From contig CAZMZH010000017.1 in the NCBI GenBank assembly GCA_964570665.1, positions 10,735-74,734 on the forward strand: 64,000 bases of DNA, written 5' to 3'. A program made the position numbers and the translations under genes. Below the pieces are notes generated by a model. It did no database searches. It worked only from the letters and a program-made list of their open reading frames with translations, and was not told the DNA's origin. This document shows, in pieces, positions 35,172-44,672 of the stretch (position 1 is the first letter of the stretch; the number at the start of each line of letters is the position of its first letter). Source of the DNA: JAJDAT01 sp964570665. GTDB lineage: Bacteria; Nitrospinota; Nitrospinia; Nitrospinales; JAJDAT01.

Positions 35172-37544
35172 TTATTTGACCTGTAGTCCCCACGAGTGGA
35201 GAAATTGATCTTTTCCCTGTTCGGATTGAAAACGACAGCGCAGATCTTGTCCGGATGATTGACCACTTAAATCGACTATTCCCCGTAAGATTCGAATATC
35301 ACCCGATATTGGCGGTTCGGGTTGAACCATAGAAATGGCCGTCCATTCGATGCCACCATTCCGGCTAACGTAAAATGTTCCAGGGCCGTCGATATCAGAA
35401 TGTTCCAATCTTGTCCATAAGTAGGCTTCATTGGGTTCGAAACCTGGATCGTAAGTCTTAGAACGCAGATCCATTGCTCCTCGCTCGGAATCGTAATTCA
35501 ATCGAAATTGTGAAACCGATGGAGTTTGGTTTTCGCTCGTTGAATAAAGTGTCAAACCGCGAACGATTGAATTAGTGATTGTTGACCATCCTCCAGTTTC
35601 TTCCCATTGCGTATCGGAAATAGACGCGAGATTTGTTCCCGTCATTCGATTTGACGCTTGGGTTGCAATCGCTTCTGAAACGGCGTGGAGTAGGTCGTTG
35701 GTTGAGGCGTTGGTCCAGGATTCGGATGCCGTGTCCGTGGCGTCATTGTTATATTCCCAGGCTCCAGAATTGTTGCGGGCGATCTTTCGCCAAACGTTAC
35801 CTGTTGAGTTGAAAATCTTAATCTCTGTTCCATCGTCAAATCCGATTACAGAGTCGAATGCCAGCCAGTAATAAACGTTTTGAGAGTTTAAAATTTCGGT
35901 AGCTGAAGCTGAATTTATATCGGCCCAAGCCGACGTGTCAATTTTTTGCGATTCCGTATCGCTAATTGAAACGTACTCCGAAGCGGCATTAATTGCGGGG
36001 GCCTTTAATTCGATTTCATGGACTCTACAGTAGTCTTGGCTCCAAACGGCAGTGATTACCACATAATACCAATTATAGGCAGTATTGTTGGTAAACGTTA
36101 TAGACCTCATAGGGCCAACAGTAGTGCCGCTCACATAAACCACTTCGGGGAACGCTGTTTCGGTGTGTAATAAAGTTGCTCCGTTGGTAGTTGGAGATTG
36201 GCCTGCTGTTGGGGTTGTGTTGGATCCATAGACTTTAAAATCTTTTAATGAACCTCCTCCGCTATCCGCCGAGCTGTTTAAAACTATTTCATTGACCTTT
36301 GCAGCTACTCCAATATCAACCGCGACCCATCTTAATTCGCCTCCACTCGATATGTTGTACCAAAGCATCGATTGAGTAGAAGTACTATCGTCGTCAATCG
36401 CTCTAGAATCTCCTCCAGCTGTTAGGCTATTAGAATGAGCGTTGGAATGAACAAATGGATCTCCAGGATTTGTTAAGTCTGTTGTTGCTGCGTAAGCGAT
36501 ATTAAATTTTACTGTACCTTCATTAAACTCACTCAGCCGGATAATGTAATCAAATGTGCCATCTGTTGCCATGGTTACTAAAGTAATTTGTGTACTAGAA
36601 TCGCGAGAAGTTATATCAAACCATGTTAAGCCGTTGTCAAAGCTGATGCGGCCATTAGTACAGTTTGCTGGCCATATTCCGGATGAGAGGGTAATAGTTG
36701 TTCCGCTTGCCACAGTTGCTTGTGAAGTCGATTGATTAGCGTTGGTCCATTCCTGTTGGAAGAAATTTAACTCTGCATCGTAGTTTCTATCGAAGTTTAA
36801 ATTGGTTCCCGGATCGGATCCTTTATAAAGCGTATTACCTGAATCGTGTTGAAAACCTGAAGAATTTGCTTCGTCGGCTCCTTGTTCGTTGGCGTTACCG
36901 AAGGAGTCGGACCAACCCGCTTCCATAAGTAAAGAGCCGCCGTGATCTTCTTGGATTTCGTCAAACAATCGCATGACGTTGCTGCTGTTAACTTCAACTT
37001 GAGGATCTGTGGGGATTGAGCCGGTGGGACCTGGGCTTACCAAACCATATGAAATGGTTTGAAGCGTGTTGTCCAAAATAGAATCTTTTATGATAATGGT
37101 CGTATTAGGTGTGCTATAGGAAGCGGAAGCGACAGAAGAATAAACTTTGCCGTTCGATAGTTGGATTTTTAGCCGTAAATTTTTGACGTAAGTTGATACG
37201 ACGTCGATAGGAATAGAAAATGAGTTAGCAGACAAATAAGTCACTGTGTGACCGGAGTTTTTCCAATCGGTAGCTGTTCCTGCCGAAGTTTGATGGGTTC
37301 CATTAGAATTATGGTCGACATTAAATAAAGCGTCTTGAGCTTGATTTTTAACCAATAGCGAAGTTTTTCCATCGCGACTGGTTTGGATCTCGGATTCCAA
37401 GGCGGTTAGACCGTCCCCAAGGGAATTGTGAATTCCTTTGTCTCCAAGAAAGTTTTTCAAAGCTTCTAGGACTTCGTTATAGGGGTTATGCCATTCTTTT
37501 TGGCCTTTGGCCGTTTGGAAAGATAAATAATCGAGGAAATTCAT
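35172..37544 (-). CDS. Tail-fibre paralogue 3 (discoidin-like insert)
   Basis: 790 residues, starting MNFLDYLSFQTAKGQ, a more diverged form of the shared N-terminus. The insert, about 350-520, reads like an F5/8 type C (discoidin) carbohydrate-binding domain: 'HSNSLTAGGDSRAIDDDSTSTQ', 'WVAVDIGVAAKVNEIVL', 'LKDFKVYGSN' and 'NWYYVVITAVWSQDYCRVHEIEL'. The C-terminal scaffold starts at 'SEYVSISDTESQKID' near 525 and ends 'HSWGLQVK'. This domain type commonly binds sugars or lipids. A relic of another fibre N-terminus lies just upstream. Confidence 0.75.
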   Translation of the reverse strand: MNFLDYLSFQTAKGQKEWHNPYNEVLEALKNFLGDKGIHNSLGDGLTALESEIQTSRDGKTSLLVKNQAQDALFNVDHNSNGTHQTSAGTATDWKNSGHTVTYLSANSFSIPIDVVSTYVKNLRLKIQLSNGKVYSSVASASYSTPNTTIIIKDSILDNTLQTISYGLVSPGPTGSIPTDPQVEVNSSNVMRLFDEIQEDHGGSLLMEAGWSDSFGNANEQGADEANSSGFQHDSGNTLYKGSDPGTNLNFDRNYDAELNFFQQEWTNANQSTSQATVASGTTITLSSGIWPANCTNGRISFDNGLTWFDITSRDSSTQITLVTMATDGTFDYIIRLSEFNEGTVKFNIAYAATTDLTNPGDPFVHSNAHSNSLTAGGDSRAIDDDSTSTQSMLWYNISSGGELRWVAVDIGVAAKVNEIVLNSSADSGGGSLKDFKVYGSNTTPTAGQSPTTNGATLLHTETAFPEVVYVSGTTVGPMRSITFTNNTAYNWYYVVITAVWSQDYCRVHEIELKAPAINAASEYVSISDTESQKIDTSAWADINSASATEILNSQNVYYWLAFDSVIGFDDGTEIKIFNSTGNVWRKIARNNSGAWEYNNDATDTASESWTNASTNDLLHAVSEAIATQASNRMTGTNLASISDTQWEETGGWSTITNSIVRGLTLYSTSENQTPSVSQFRLNYDSERGAMDLRSKTYDPGFEPNEAYLWTRLEHSDIDGPGTFYVSRNGGIEWTAISMVQPEPPISGDIRILRGIVDLSGQSSGQDLRCRFQSEQGKDQFLHSWGLQVK

Positions 37545-37550
37545 TATTGT

Positions 37551-37596
37551 TACCTTTAATTGTCCATTGAAAAAATGAATGATCGAAAAAATTCAT
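37551..37596 (-). pseudogene. Relic of a fibre N-terminus
   Basis: Minus-strand codons from the ATG at 37596 give MNFFDHSFFQWTIKG, which lines up with MSLFDYQAYQWTKGQ of fibre 5 and MNFLDYLSFQTAKGQ of fibre 3. The frame does not continue into the intact fibre 3, whose own ATG follows 52 bases later. The surrounding bases are also near-duplicated (ATTCATTATTG occurs twice). It looks like a recombination scar from fibre exchange or partial duplication. Confidence 0.6.
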
Positions 37597-37660
37597 TATT
37601 GATACCTCAAATTTAGAGTGGCCAAGTCAACGCTTAATGGAAAATTCAAAAAACGTTCTC

Positions 37661-37703
37661 AAAAAAGAAAAGCCGAACCTTTATATTTAGTTCGGCTTTT
37701 TTT
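37661..37703 (-). terminator. Terminator between fibres 4 and 3
   Basis: AAAAGCCGAACT-like stem with AGTTCGGCTTTT, T-rich on both sides. It lies after the fibre 4 stop and 117 bases before the fibre 3 start. The core is shared with the terminators at 40308 and 42896. Confidence 0.8.
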
Positions 37704-37724
37704 GAAACAATTTCAAAAGAGTTT

Positions 37725-40241
37725 TTATGGTTTTACTTGCAATCCCCACGAGTGAAGGAACTGATCTTTTCCTTGAGTCGTTTGATATCGGCAACGCAAG
37801 TCTTGCCCTATTGTTTGTTCTCCTAAATCGACAGTTCCGCGCAGTATGCGATTGTCGCCCTCCAATGGAAGGCCTTGTTGAACCATTGAAACGGCAGTCC
37901 ATTCAGCGCCTCCATTGCGGCTAACTTGAAAAGTTCCAGGTCCATCAATGTCGGCATGCTCGGCCCTTGTCCAAACATAAGCCTCGGATGGAACAAAACC
38001 AGGGTCATAAGCTTTACTGCGTAAATCCATTCCGCCTCTTTCAGAATCGTAATTTAGTCGATATTGGGAGACGGAAGGATTTTGACCGTTATTATTAGAA
38101 AAAAGAGTTATTCCGCGAACAATTGAATTAATTGAAATAGACCAACCGCCAGATTCTTCCCATTGTGTGTCTGTAATGGCGACTAAATTCGCGCCGGTCA
38201 TACGGTTACCGGTTTGTGTGGAAACAGCTTGCGACACGGCATACAATAAATCATTTGTTGAAGCAACGGTCCATGATTCAGCCGCAGTATCTGTTGCATC
38301 GTTGTTAAATTCCCAGTTATTTCCATTTTTGCGAACAATCTTTCGCCAAATCGAACCCGCGGAATTGAAAATTTTAATTTCAGTCCCATCGCCAAAACTA
38401 TCGACGGGATCAAACGCTAACCAGTAGTAAATATTTTGAGAGTCTAAGGTTTCAGTAACAGACCCTGAGTTAATATCGGACCAGGGAGAAGTATCGGTTT
38501 TTTGCGCTTCCTTGTCGCAAGCGGAAACATACTCCAAAGTCGTATTTTGCTTAAGTCCATAATGAACTGCTGGGGGAGTGAAATTTGAGGTCCAGCGAGC
38601 GACGTTGGAAATTCTATAGGATTCCATCCAGGCATCAATTTCGTTAGATAGATAATGCTGTCCAATGATTCCGATTGTGTAGGTTGAAGAGTGGTTTTGC
38701 ATAGTACCAGTGACCGTTGTTGTTGTGCCAATTTGTTGGCCGTCGACAAATACATAGCCATTACTGCCGCTTCTAACGATAGCAACGTGGTACCAGGTAT
38801 TTGTAGAAGGACTCCAAGGGGCTTGGATAGTGGCCATACCGGGAGTACCAAAACTTAAGCTTAAACTTGAGGCACTATACGAAAAAGAATGATAATAATT
38901 ACCATCCGTCATATGACATCCCATAACATCCCCGCCAATACTATTCATTCGGATATAACATTCAAAAGTACAATCTCCAGCTCCCATTGTGAAAAGACTA
39001 CTGTCGGGAATTGAGAGATGTGCGTTATCTCCGTTGAACCTAGCGCTTGTGGATCCTAATTTGGTTTGGGAAGAATCCAAATAAACATTATTGTGAGCGG
39101 TAACGGAATGAGAATATTGACTGGAATCTGAAAAATTTCCGTCCATTTTGAGTAACAGTACTGTATTGGAATCTATAGCTTGGCTAGGGATTTCGGTAAG
39201 CCTTATTTTTCCGGCGTCAAACTCGGTAATTCGTATAATATAGTTGAAATCGCCGTCTGGAGCCGGAGTCATAAGTTTTATTTCCGTGTCGGATTCTCTT
39301 GATACGATAACAAACCAAGAACTACCAGAATCAAAACTAATTCGGCCTCCATGACAATGTGTTGGCCAAATTCCTAAGGAGAGAGTTACGGTAGTCCCGC
39401 TAGCCACATTAGCCTGCGAAGTTCCAGTACCTGTCGAATTTGTCCATTCTTGTTGAATAAAATTTGATTCTGTATCGTAATCCTTATTTATGTCGATTCC
39501 AATTCCCGGGTCTGCTCCTTTATAAAGCGTATTTATGGGATCGTGAACGATACCAGTTGAAATCGCGTCGTCTGCTCCTTGATCGTTAGCGTTTCCAAAT
39601 GAGTCGGACCAGCCCGCTTCCATCAATAAAGAACCGCCGTGGTTTTCTTGAATTTCCTCGAAAGCGCGCATTTGGTTGCTTGTAAGAACGTCGATTTCTG
39701 GAATTTTTGGCATCGATCCCGTTTCGCCAGGACTGATTAAACCGTAAGAAACTGCGCTGAGAGTATTGTCTAAATTCAATTCCTGAATAGTAATGGTTGT
39801 GTCAGGAGCGCTATAAACTGCCGAAACGATAGAACCAAATACGTCGCCGCTCCCCAGCGTTAATTTAAGTCGACGTCCTTTAACATAAATAGCCGCTACG
39901 TCTAACGGGATAGAAAACGAGTTAGCGGATACGTAGAAGACGGAGTGTCCGGAAACTTTCCAATCCGAACCTGCGCTAGCCGAAGCAGGATGCGTTCCAT
40001 CGGGATTGTGTTCAATGTTAAACAAGGCGTCCTGGGATTGATTTTTGGCTAGCATCGTTGCTTCGCCATCGCGCGCGTCCGAAATTTCTGTTTCGTTTGC
40101 GGCGATACCATCGCCAAGCGAATTGTGACTCCCTTTGTCGCCAAGAAAATTTTTAAGCGCTTCTAAAGCATTGTTATAGGGAAGGTGCCAATTGCGTTGT
40201 CCTTTCGCCCATTGATAAGTTTGAAAATCGAATAAACTCAT
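37725..40241 (-). CDS. Tail-fibre paralogue 4 (LamG insert)
   Basis: 838 residues from ATG 40241, which has GGAGG ten bases upstream and gives the family N-terminus MSLFDFQTYQWAKGQ; the frame is open further upstream but that extension comes from the intergenic repeat. The insert, about 355-567, is a LamG/concanavalin-like domain ('LLLKMDGNFSDSSQYSHSV', 'GSTSARFNGDNAHLSIP', 'FTMGAGDCTFECYIRM', 'TWYHVAIVRSGSNGYVFVDGQQIG'). It is placed at insertion point A, whereas the LamG of fibre 2 is at point B. The scaffold resumes at 'LEYVSACDKEAQ' and ends 'HSWGLQVKP'. Confidence 0.75.
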   Translation of the reverse strand: MSLFDFQTYQWAKGQRNWHLPYNNALEALKNFLGDKGSHNSLGDGIAANETEISDARDGEATMLAKNQSQDALFNIEHNPDGTHPASASAGSDWKVSGHSVFYVSANSFSIPLDVAAIYVKGRRLKLTLGSGDVFGSIVSAVYSAPDTTITIQELNLDNTLSAVSYGLISPGETGSMPKIPEIDVLTSNQMRAFEEIQENHGGSLLMEAGWSDSFGNANDQGADDAISTGIVHDPINTLYKGADPGIGIDINKDYDTESNFIQQEWTNSTGTGTSQANVASGTTVTLSLGIWPTHCHGGRISFDSGSSWFVIVSRESDTEIKLMTPAPDGDFNYIIRITEFDAGKIRLTEIPSQAIDSNTVLLLKMDGNFSDSSQYSHSVTAHNNVYLDSSQTKLGSTSARFNGDNAHLSIPDSSLFTMGAGDCTFECYIRMNSIGGDVMGCHMTDGNYYHSFSYSASSLSLSFGTPGMATIQAPWSPSTNTWYHVAIVRSGSNGYVFVDGQQIGTTTTVTGTMQNHSSTYTIGIIGQHYLSNEIDAWMESYRISNVARWTSNFTPPAVHYGLKQNTTLEYVSACDKEAQKTDTSPWSDINSGSVTETLDSQNIYYWLAFDPVDSFGDGTEIKIFNSAGSIWRKIVRKNGNNWEFNNDATDTAAESWTVASTNDLLYAVSQAVSTQTGNRMTGANLVAITDTQWEESGGWSISINSIVRGITLFSNNNGQNPSVSQYRLNYDSERGGMDLRSKAYDPGFVPSEAYVWTRAEHADIDGPGTFQVSRNGGAEWTAVSMVQQGLPLEGDNRILRGTVDLGEQTIGQDLRCRYQTTQGKDQFLHSWGLQVKP

Positions 40242-40326
40242 TGATAAAACCTCCAACAATAAAAGTGGCCAAGTCAACGTTTTAAGGGGAATCCTAAAAA
40301 CGTTCTCAAAAAGAAAAGCCGAACCG
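40242..40326 (-). repeat. 85-bp leader repeat, copy 1
   Basis: Identical, base for base, to 42830-42914. It contains the GGAGGTTTTATCA ribosome binding site, an AACGTTTT...AAAACGTT inverted repeat and half of the terminator stem. A shorter, diverged copy (GTGGCCAAGTCAACG...AAAACGTTCTC) lies at about 37617-37680. Identity in non-coding sequence while the fibre middles differ points to recent duplication or gene conversion. Confidence 0.85.
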
Positions 40327-40346
40327 TTAATGCGGTTCGGCTTTTC
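40308..40346 (-). terminator. Terminator between fibres 5 and 4
   Basis: GAAAAGCCGAACCG, loop TTAATG and CGGTTCGGCTTTTC form a 14-bp perfect stem followed on the minus strand by TTTTTGAG. It is 24 bases after the fibre 5 stop and 67 bases before the fibre 4 start. Confidence 0.9.
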
Positions 40347-40369
40347 TTCAAACATTCTTAGATGAAGCT

Positions 40370-42829
40370 TTATGGTTTTGCTTGCAGTCCCCAAGAGTGG
40401 AGAAACTGATCTTTTCCTTGTGATGTCTGGTAGCGACAGCGTAAATCCTGTCCTGTCGTTTGCCCTCCTAAATCGACAGTTCCGCGCAATATGCGATTAT
40501 TGCCCGACAATGGGAGTCCTTGTTGAACCATCGAAAAAGCAGTCCATTCAGATCCACCATTGCGACTGACTTGAAATAATCCTGGTCCGTCGATATCGAC
40601 ATATTCAGCTCTAGTCCACAGATAAGCTTCAGAGGGAGCAAAACCAGGATCATAAGCTTTACTGCGCAAATCCATAGCGCCGCGTTCTGAATCGTAGTTT
40701 ATTCGATATTGGGAAAGAGATGGATTTTGGGATGAACTATTTGAATAAAGAGTTACCCCGCGAATTATTGAATTGATGGAAATTGACCAACCGTCTGTTC
40801 CTTCCCATTCTGTATCTGTAATAGCGGCTAACTCTGTTCCTGTCATCCGGTTTGCGGCTTGAGCGGAAATCGCCTGCGATGCTGCATGTAATAAATCGTT
40901 CGTTGAAGCCACTAACCAAGCTTCAGCCGCTGTGTTAGTAGCATCGTTGTTGTATTCCCAATTGATTCCATTTTTGCGAACAATCTTTCGCCAAACGGCT
41001 CCAGCCGAATTGAAAATTTTAATTTCGGTTCCGTCGTCGAATCCAGATGCAGGATCAAACGCTAGCCAATAATAAACGGATTGCGAATTAAGATTTTCTG
41101 TCACAGAGGCCGAATTAATATCAAGCCAAGATGAAGTATTTGTATTTTGCGATTCCGTATCGCATATAGAAACGTATTCCGAAATAGGAATATTTCCTAA
41201 AATGGTTTCGGGTAAATTGTAAAATTGAAAATATCTATCCGGATATCCATTCGGACTTACCTGCCAATTATTGCCTCCCGCGCCAGTATTTTCAAAAAAG
41301 TTACCGCGAGTGTAATTACTGTTCGTACTACTAGTTTCGTTGGTCATACCATAATAGTGACTTGACGAATCGCCGCCTGTTCTTCTAAAAACCCAAGCGT
41401 ATTCAGTATCGGCAGTTAATAAAATTTGGTTGGAGCCGGTAAACGTGAAGTCAACACTAGTTCCGGGTACAGCGTTTCCTCCTAAAACACTACCGGCTAT
41501 TGTACCGCTAGTTGCTAACACAGGACCCGTTGGGAACATAGACCCTGGCGATCCGCTAGTAGCGTAAATTTCTAAATACATACTATCGGTGGGACCGGTT
41601 CCAAGCCCCTGCATGTCGAGATTGATTTTATCAATTTTCCCATTGACGCTAGGTTGAAAGGTGTTACCGCCGCTAGATATAGAAGGGGAGCCAATGGAGC
41701 CAACGTGGCGATTTGTTACCTTACTTGAAGCCGTTTGATCAAGATTAGATGGCCCATAGCTTATATTTGTTTCTCCATTTAATTTTAATTCTCCGGAATC
41801 AAATCCACTCATGCGTATGATGTAGTCGTAATCGTTAGATGATTCTACTGCCGTTGTGGCAAGCTCCAAATTGGTTGAGTCGGTTCTAGTAGCGATGTGA
41901 TACCATGTGGAACCTGAGTCAAAACTAATCCGACCATTAGCGCAATTGGTGGGCCAACTATTGCTAACAAGCGTTACTGCTGTGTCGCCATTAGTGACTG
42001 TTGCTTGAGAGGTAGATTGATTTGCGTTAGTCCATTCTTGTTGTAAGAAATTATTTTCCGTGCCGTAATTTTTATCTGAATCAATTCCAATACCAGGATC
42101 TGTTCCCTTGTAAAGAGTATTGGTAGGATCGTGCAGATATCCTGTTGAATTCGCCTCGTCCGCTCCTTGTTCGTTTGGGTTGGCAAACGAGTCCGACCAA
42201 CTGGATTCCATCAATAAAGAGCCGCCATGGTATTCCTGAAGTTCTTCAAAAGCCCGCATGAGATTGCTTGTAAGAACTTCGATCTCGGGAATATTCGGCA
42301 TCGACCCTGTTTCGCCAGGGCTGATCAATCCGTAAGAAACAGCGCTAAGAGTATTGTCTAAATTCGATTCTTGAATCGTTACGGTAGTGTTGGGAGCGCT
42401 ATAAACAGCGGAAACAACGGAAGCAAATACATCTCCGCTAGACAACGAGATTTTTAATCTTCGTCCTTTGACATAGACTGTCGCTACGTCTGTGGGAATG
42501 GTAAACGAATTGGAAGAATCATACGAGACGGAATGTCCAGAAATTTTCCAATCGGCGCCAACACTCGCCGAAACTGGATGTGTACCATCCGGGTTATGTT
42601 CTATGTTAAATAACGTGTCCTGCGCTTGGTTCTTTGCTAATAGCGAAGGTTCGCCGTTGCGCGCCGCTAATATTTCTGTTTCGTTTGCGGCTAAACCGTC
42701 TCCAATCGAATTATGGTTACCCTTGTCTCCAAGAAAATTTTTAAGCGCTTCCAAAGCATTGTTATAAGGAAAATGCCAATTGCGTTGTCCTTTCGTCCAT
42801 TGGTAAGCCTGGTAATCAAATAGACTCAT
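40370..42829 (-). CDS. Tail-fibre paralogue 5 (jelly-roll-like insert)
   Basis: 819 residues from ATG 42829 (GGAGG ten bases upstream, family N-terminus MSLFDYQAYQWTKGQ). N-terminal scaffold 1 to about 341 and C-terminal scaffold about 549-819. The insert resembles that of fibre 1: 'GNTFQPSVNGKIDKINLDM', 'GPTDSMYLEIYATSGSPGS', 'PVLATSGTI', 'LTADTEYAWVFRRTGG', so these two may bind related targets. It is the first fibre gene after the hub gene. Scaffold identity to fibre 4 is the highest in the array, agreeing with their identical leaders. Confidence 0.75.
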   Translation of the reverse strand: MSLFDYQAYQWTKGQRNWHFPYNNALEALKNFLGDKGNHNSIGDGLAANETEILAARNGEPSLLAKNQAQDTLFNIEHNPDGTHPVSASVGADWKISGHSVSYDSSNSFTIPTDVATVYVKGRRLKISLSSGDVFASVVSAVYSAPNTTVTIQESNLDNTLSAVSYGLISPGETGSMPNIPEIEVLTSNLMRAFEELQEYHGGSLLMESSWSDSFANPNEQGADEANSTGYLHDPTNTLYKGTDPGIGIDSDKNYGTENNFLQQEWTNANQSTSQATVTNGDTAVTLVSNSWPTNCANGRISFDSGSTWYHIATRTDSTNLELATTAVESSNDYDYIIRMSGFDSGELKLNGETNISYGPSNLDQTASSKVTNRHVGSIGSPSISSGGNTFQPSVNGKIDKINLDMQGLGTGPTDSMYLEIYATSGSPGSMFPTGPVLATSGTIAGSVLGGNAVPGTSVDFTFTGSNQILLTADTEYAWVFRRTGGDSSSHYYGMTNETSSTNSNYTRGNFFENTGAGGNNWQVSPNGYPDRYFQFYNLPETILGNIPISEYVSICDTESQNTNTSSWLDINSASVTENLNSQSVYYWLAFDPASGFDDGTEIKIFNSAGAVWRKIVRKNGINWEYNNDATNTAAEAWLVASTNDLLHAASQAISAQAANRMTGTELAAITDTEWEGTDGWSISINSIIRGVTLYSNSSSQNPSLSQYRINYDSERGAMDLRSKAYDPGFAPSEAYLWTRAEYVDIDGPGLFQVSRNGGSEWTAFSMVQQGLPLSGNNRILRGTVDLGGQTTGQDLRCRYQTSQGKDQFLHSWGLQAKP

Positions 42830-42914
42830 TGATAAAACCTCCAACAATAAAAGTGGCCAAGTCAACGTTTTAAGGGGAATCCTAAAAACGTTCTCAAAAA
42901 GAAAAGCCGAACCG
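42830..42914 (-). repeat. 85-bp leader repeat, copy 2
   Basis: Identical to 40242-40326 (see that entry). TTGACT within it might be a -35 box, but there is no -10 at the right distance before the start codon, so I do not call a promoter. Confidence 0.85.
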
Positions 42915-42934
42915 CGTTAACGGTTCGGCTTTTC
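42896..42934 (-). terminator. Terminator between hub gene and fibre 5
   Basis: GAAAAGCCGAACCG, loop CGTTAA and CGGTTCGGCTTTTC, then TTTTTGAG on the minus strand. It is 44 bases after the hub stop codon. Confidence 0.9.
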
Positions 42935-42977
42935 CTGAAACAATCCTATCTAATATCAAATAAAATTTTTTTCCTCA

Positions 42978-44672
42978 TTAACTTCCGGGTTGATAGTTTT
43001 TTACGAGAGTTAGATTCACTCGTTTTTTATCTTTTCCAGCTCTTTCGCTAAAACCCACAATACGAAAAACGGGATCGTCGCCCGGAAACTCCAGGCGGCT
43101 GTTGTCGCGAATGACTTCGGCGTTTTCGTAAAGATTCCGATCTAGAGGGCGGAGATGGGTTTCCGCTTTGGCTAAGAATTTTGGTCGCGCGTAAAATGGC
43201 AATATGATGGACGCTAACGCTTCTGCATCGGTTTTATTCGCTAAAAATGTGTCGATGGTTTTGGTTTCATCGGCATCGTTTAGGCGAACCGATTCCAAGT
43301 CGCTGAGTTGGATAAATTTTTCGTCGTTGGAAGCCATATTTTTTTTATAAGAGATTTCTATTCGTGGAAATACGTCTTGCTCCATATTGACTTGCCATTT
43401 AAATAAGTTATCGTCTTCTAATTGAGCGCGATTTGGATCGCTAATATCCGATAACGAAAAAGTTTGAACTCTTACTTTCCCCGTAGCGCGGTCCGTGTAA
43501 AAAAAAGCGTGAGCCGAATTTTCTATTTTGGACAATATGTCCGAAGCCTCGACTGCGCGACCAATATAAATTCCTAAGATATAATTTCGACTTGTATCCA
43601 GATCGTCGAAATCGTCTAGCCATAGATCGTCATCCGATAGAGAGACTAAGTTACGCAAAACGTATTTTGCGATTTCTCCGGGTTTGCTCAACCATTGACC
43701 CCCATCTACATATCCATTAAAGTCCGCCGTTACGCTCCCTTGAGGCGTTGCGTTTAACGTGAATTCGCCTGCGGCTGTATTAGCTGTATAAGAAATTGGT
43801 TTTTCTTCGTCATAGACGGCGGTGATAGCGTTGATAGGACCTTCCGCTAATTTCCATTTACCGCCAGTACCCACATTGGGATCGATTTCAAAAGCGGGGG
43901 CGTTATGAATTTGTCCAAATGCTTTTGGAATTTCTCTTCCTTCAACAAAGGAATCTATGTTTGGATATTGGGCCAATTCAAATGTGGATAATTCGATTCG
44001 TGTTTTAAACAAACTTTTTAAATCGGCCATTTTTAAATCCACGCCTCGATCCGAAAGATTACCGCCTTTGGTAACCCAACGGGCCACCGTTTTAAACTCG
44101 GAATAAGGGTATTCCGGATCGGCGCCTCCCAATTTTAAAACTGCGCGTTTATTAAGCCAATTTAAACGGAAATAATTATTAATCCAATAAGGGTCTCCGC
44201 TATCTTCTAATAGCGAAAGACCGCCGCTGGATTGAATTGAATTTCCCGTATTGCTTTCGCTAACGACTTGGCGCACCTCCGGGATCCGGGCAATTGAGGG
44301 ACGATAATAAAGATTGTTAAAAACCCGTCCGTGTGTCGCAAAAGTTTCCAATAAGTAGACGATGGTTGTCTTAGAATTTGGATCTGTAGAATCGGAAGCG
44401 TGTAAATATAACAGTCCCGCAGTGGAGTTGAAACTCCAAGCTCCGGCCTGCGCTTCTACTTCCGTAATAGTGTTTTTTTTCTCTTGGTCAGTGTCGTTTT
44501 CTTTTAGTCGAATGGGAACGCTTTCTCTCGATAATGCAGCCTGATATGTATTGCTCATTCCCGGCGCGAGAGTCCAATTCGAAATAAGTAAACAAGGCTC
44601 AATTTCCGCTAGATAGACTTTTTCTGAATCGGTTTCGTCAAGCAATTGGTCGTATGTGGTGATAGTTCTCAT
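42978..44672 (-). CDS. Probable phage tail hub / baseplate protein
   Basis: 564 residues between the tape measure and the fibres, where siphovirus-type clusters carry the distal tail or hub proteins. Sequence motifs include 'EGREIPKAFGQIHNAP' and 'YILGIYIGRAVEASDILSKIENSAHAFFYTDRATGKVRVQTF', a pattern found in tail hub proteins of the gp27/gpJ fold, where two barrel domains form a ring. No peptidase or lysozyme motif is seen. The start has only a weak AAGGAA. Assignment rests on position plus this resemblance. Confidence 0.6.
   Translation of the reverse strand: MRTITTYDQLLDETDSEKVYLAEIEPCLLISNWTLAPGMSNTYQAALSRESVPIRLKENDTDQEKKNTITEVEAQAGAWSFNSTAGLLYLHASDSTDPNSKTTIVYLLETFATHGRVFNNLYYRPSIARIPEVRQVVSESNTGNSIQSSGGLSLLEDSGDPYWINNYFRLNWLNKRAVLKLGGADPEYPYSEFKTVARWVTKGGNLSDRGVDLKMADLKSLFKTRIELSTFELAQYPNIDSFVEGREIPKAFGQIHNAPAFEIDPNVGTGGKWKLAEGPINAITAVYDEEKPISYTANTAAGEFTLNATPQGSVTADFNGYVDGGQWLSKPGEIAKYVLRNLVSLSDDDLWLDDFDDLDTSRNYILGIYIGRAVEASDILSKIENSAHAFFYTDRATGKVRVQTFSLSDISDPNRAQLEDDNLFKWQVNMEQDVFPRIEISYKKNMASNDEKFIQLSDLESVRLNDADETKTIDTFLANKTDAEALASIILPFYARPKFLAKAETHLRPLDRNLYENAEVIRDNSRLEFPGDDPVFRIVGFSERAGKDKKRVNLTLVKNYQPGS

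Noticed and set aside
28901..42829. Diversity-generating retroelement acting on the fibres
   Set aside because: No reverse transcriptase and no template/variable repeat pair with A-to-N changes was seen; the variation is by whole domains.
42830..42895. Promoter in the fibre leader (TTGACT)
   Set aside because: No acceptable -10 element at 16-18 bp before the start codon.
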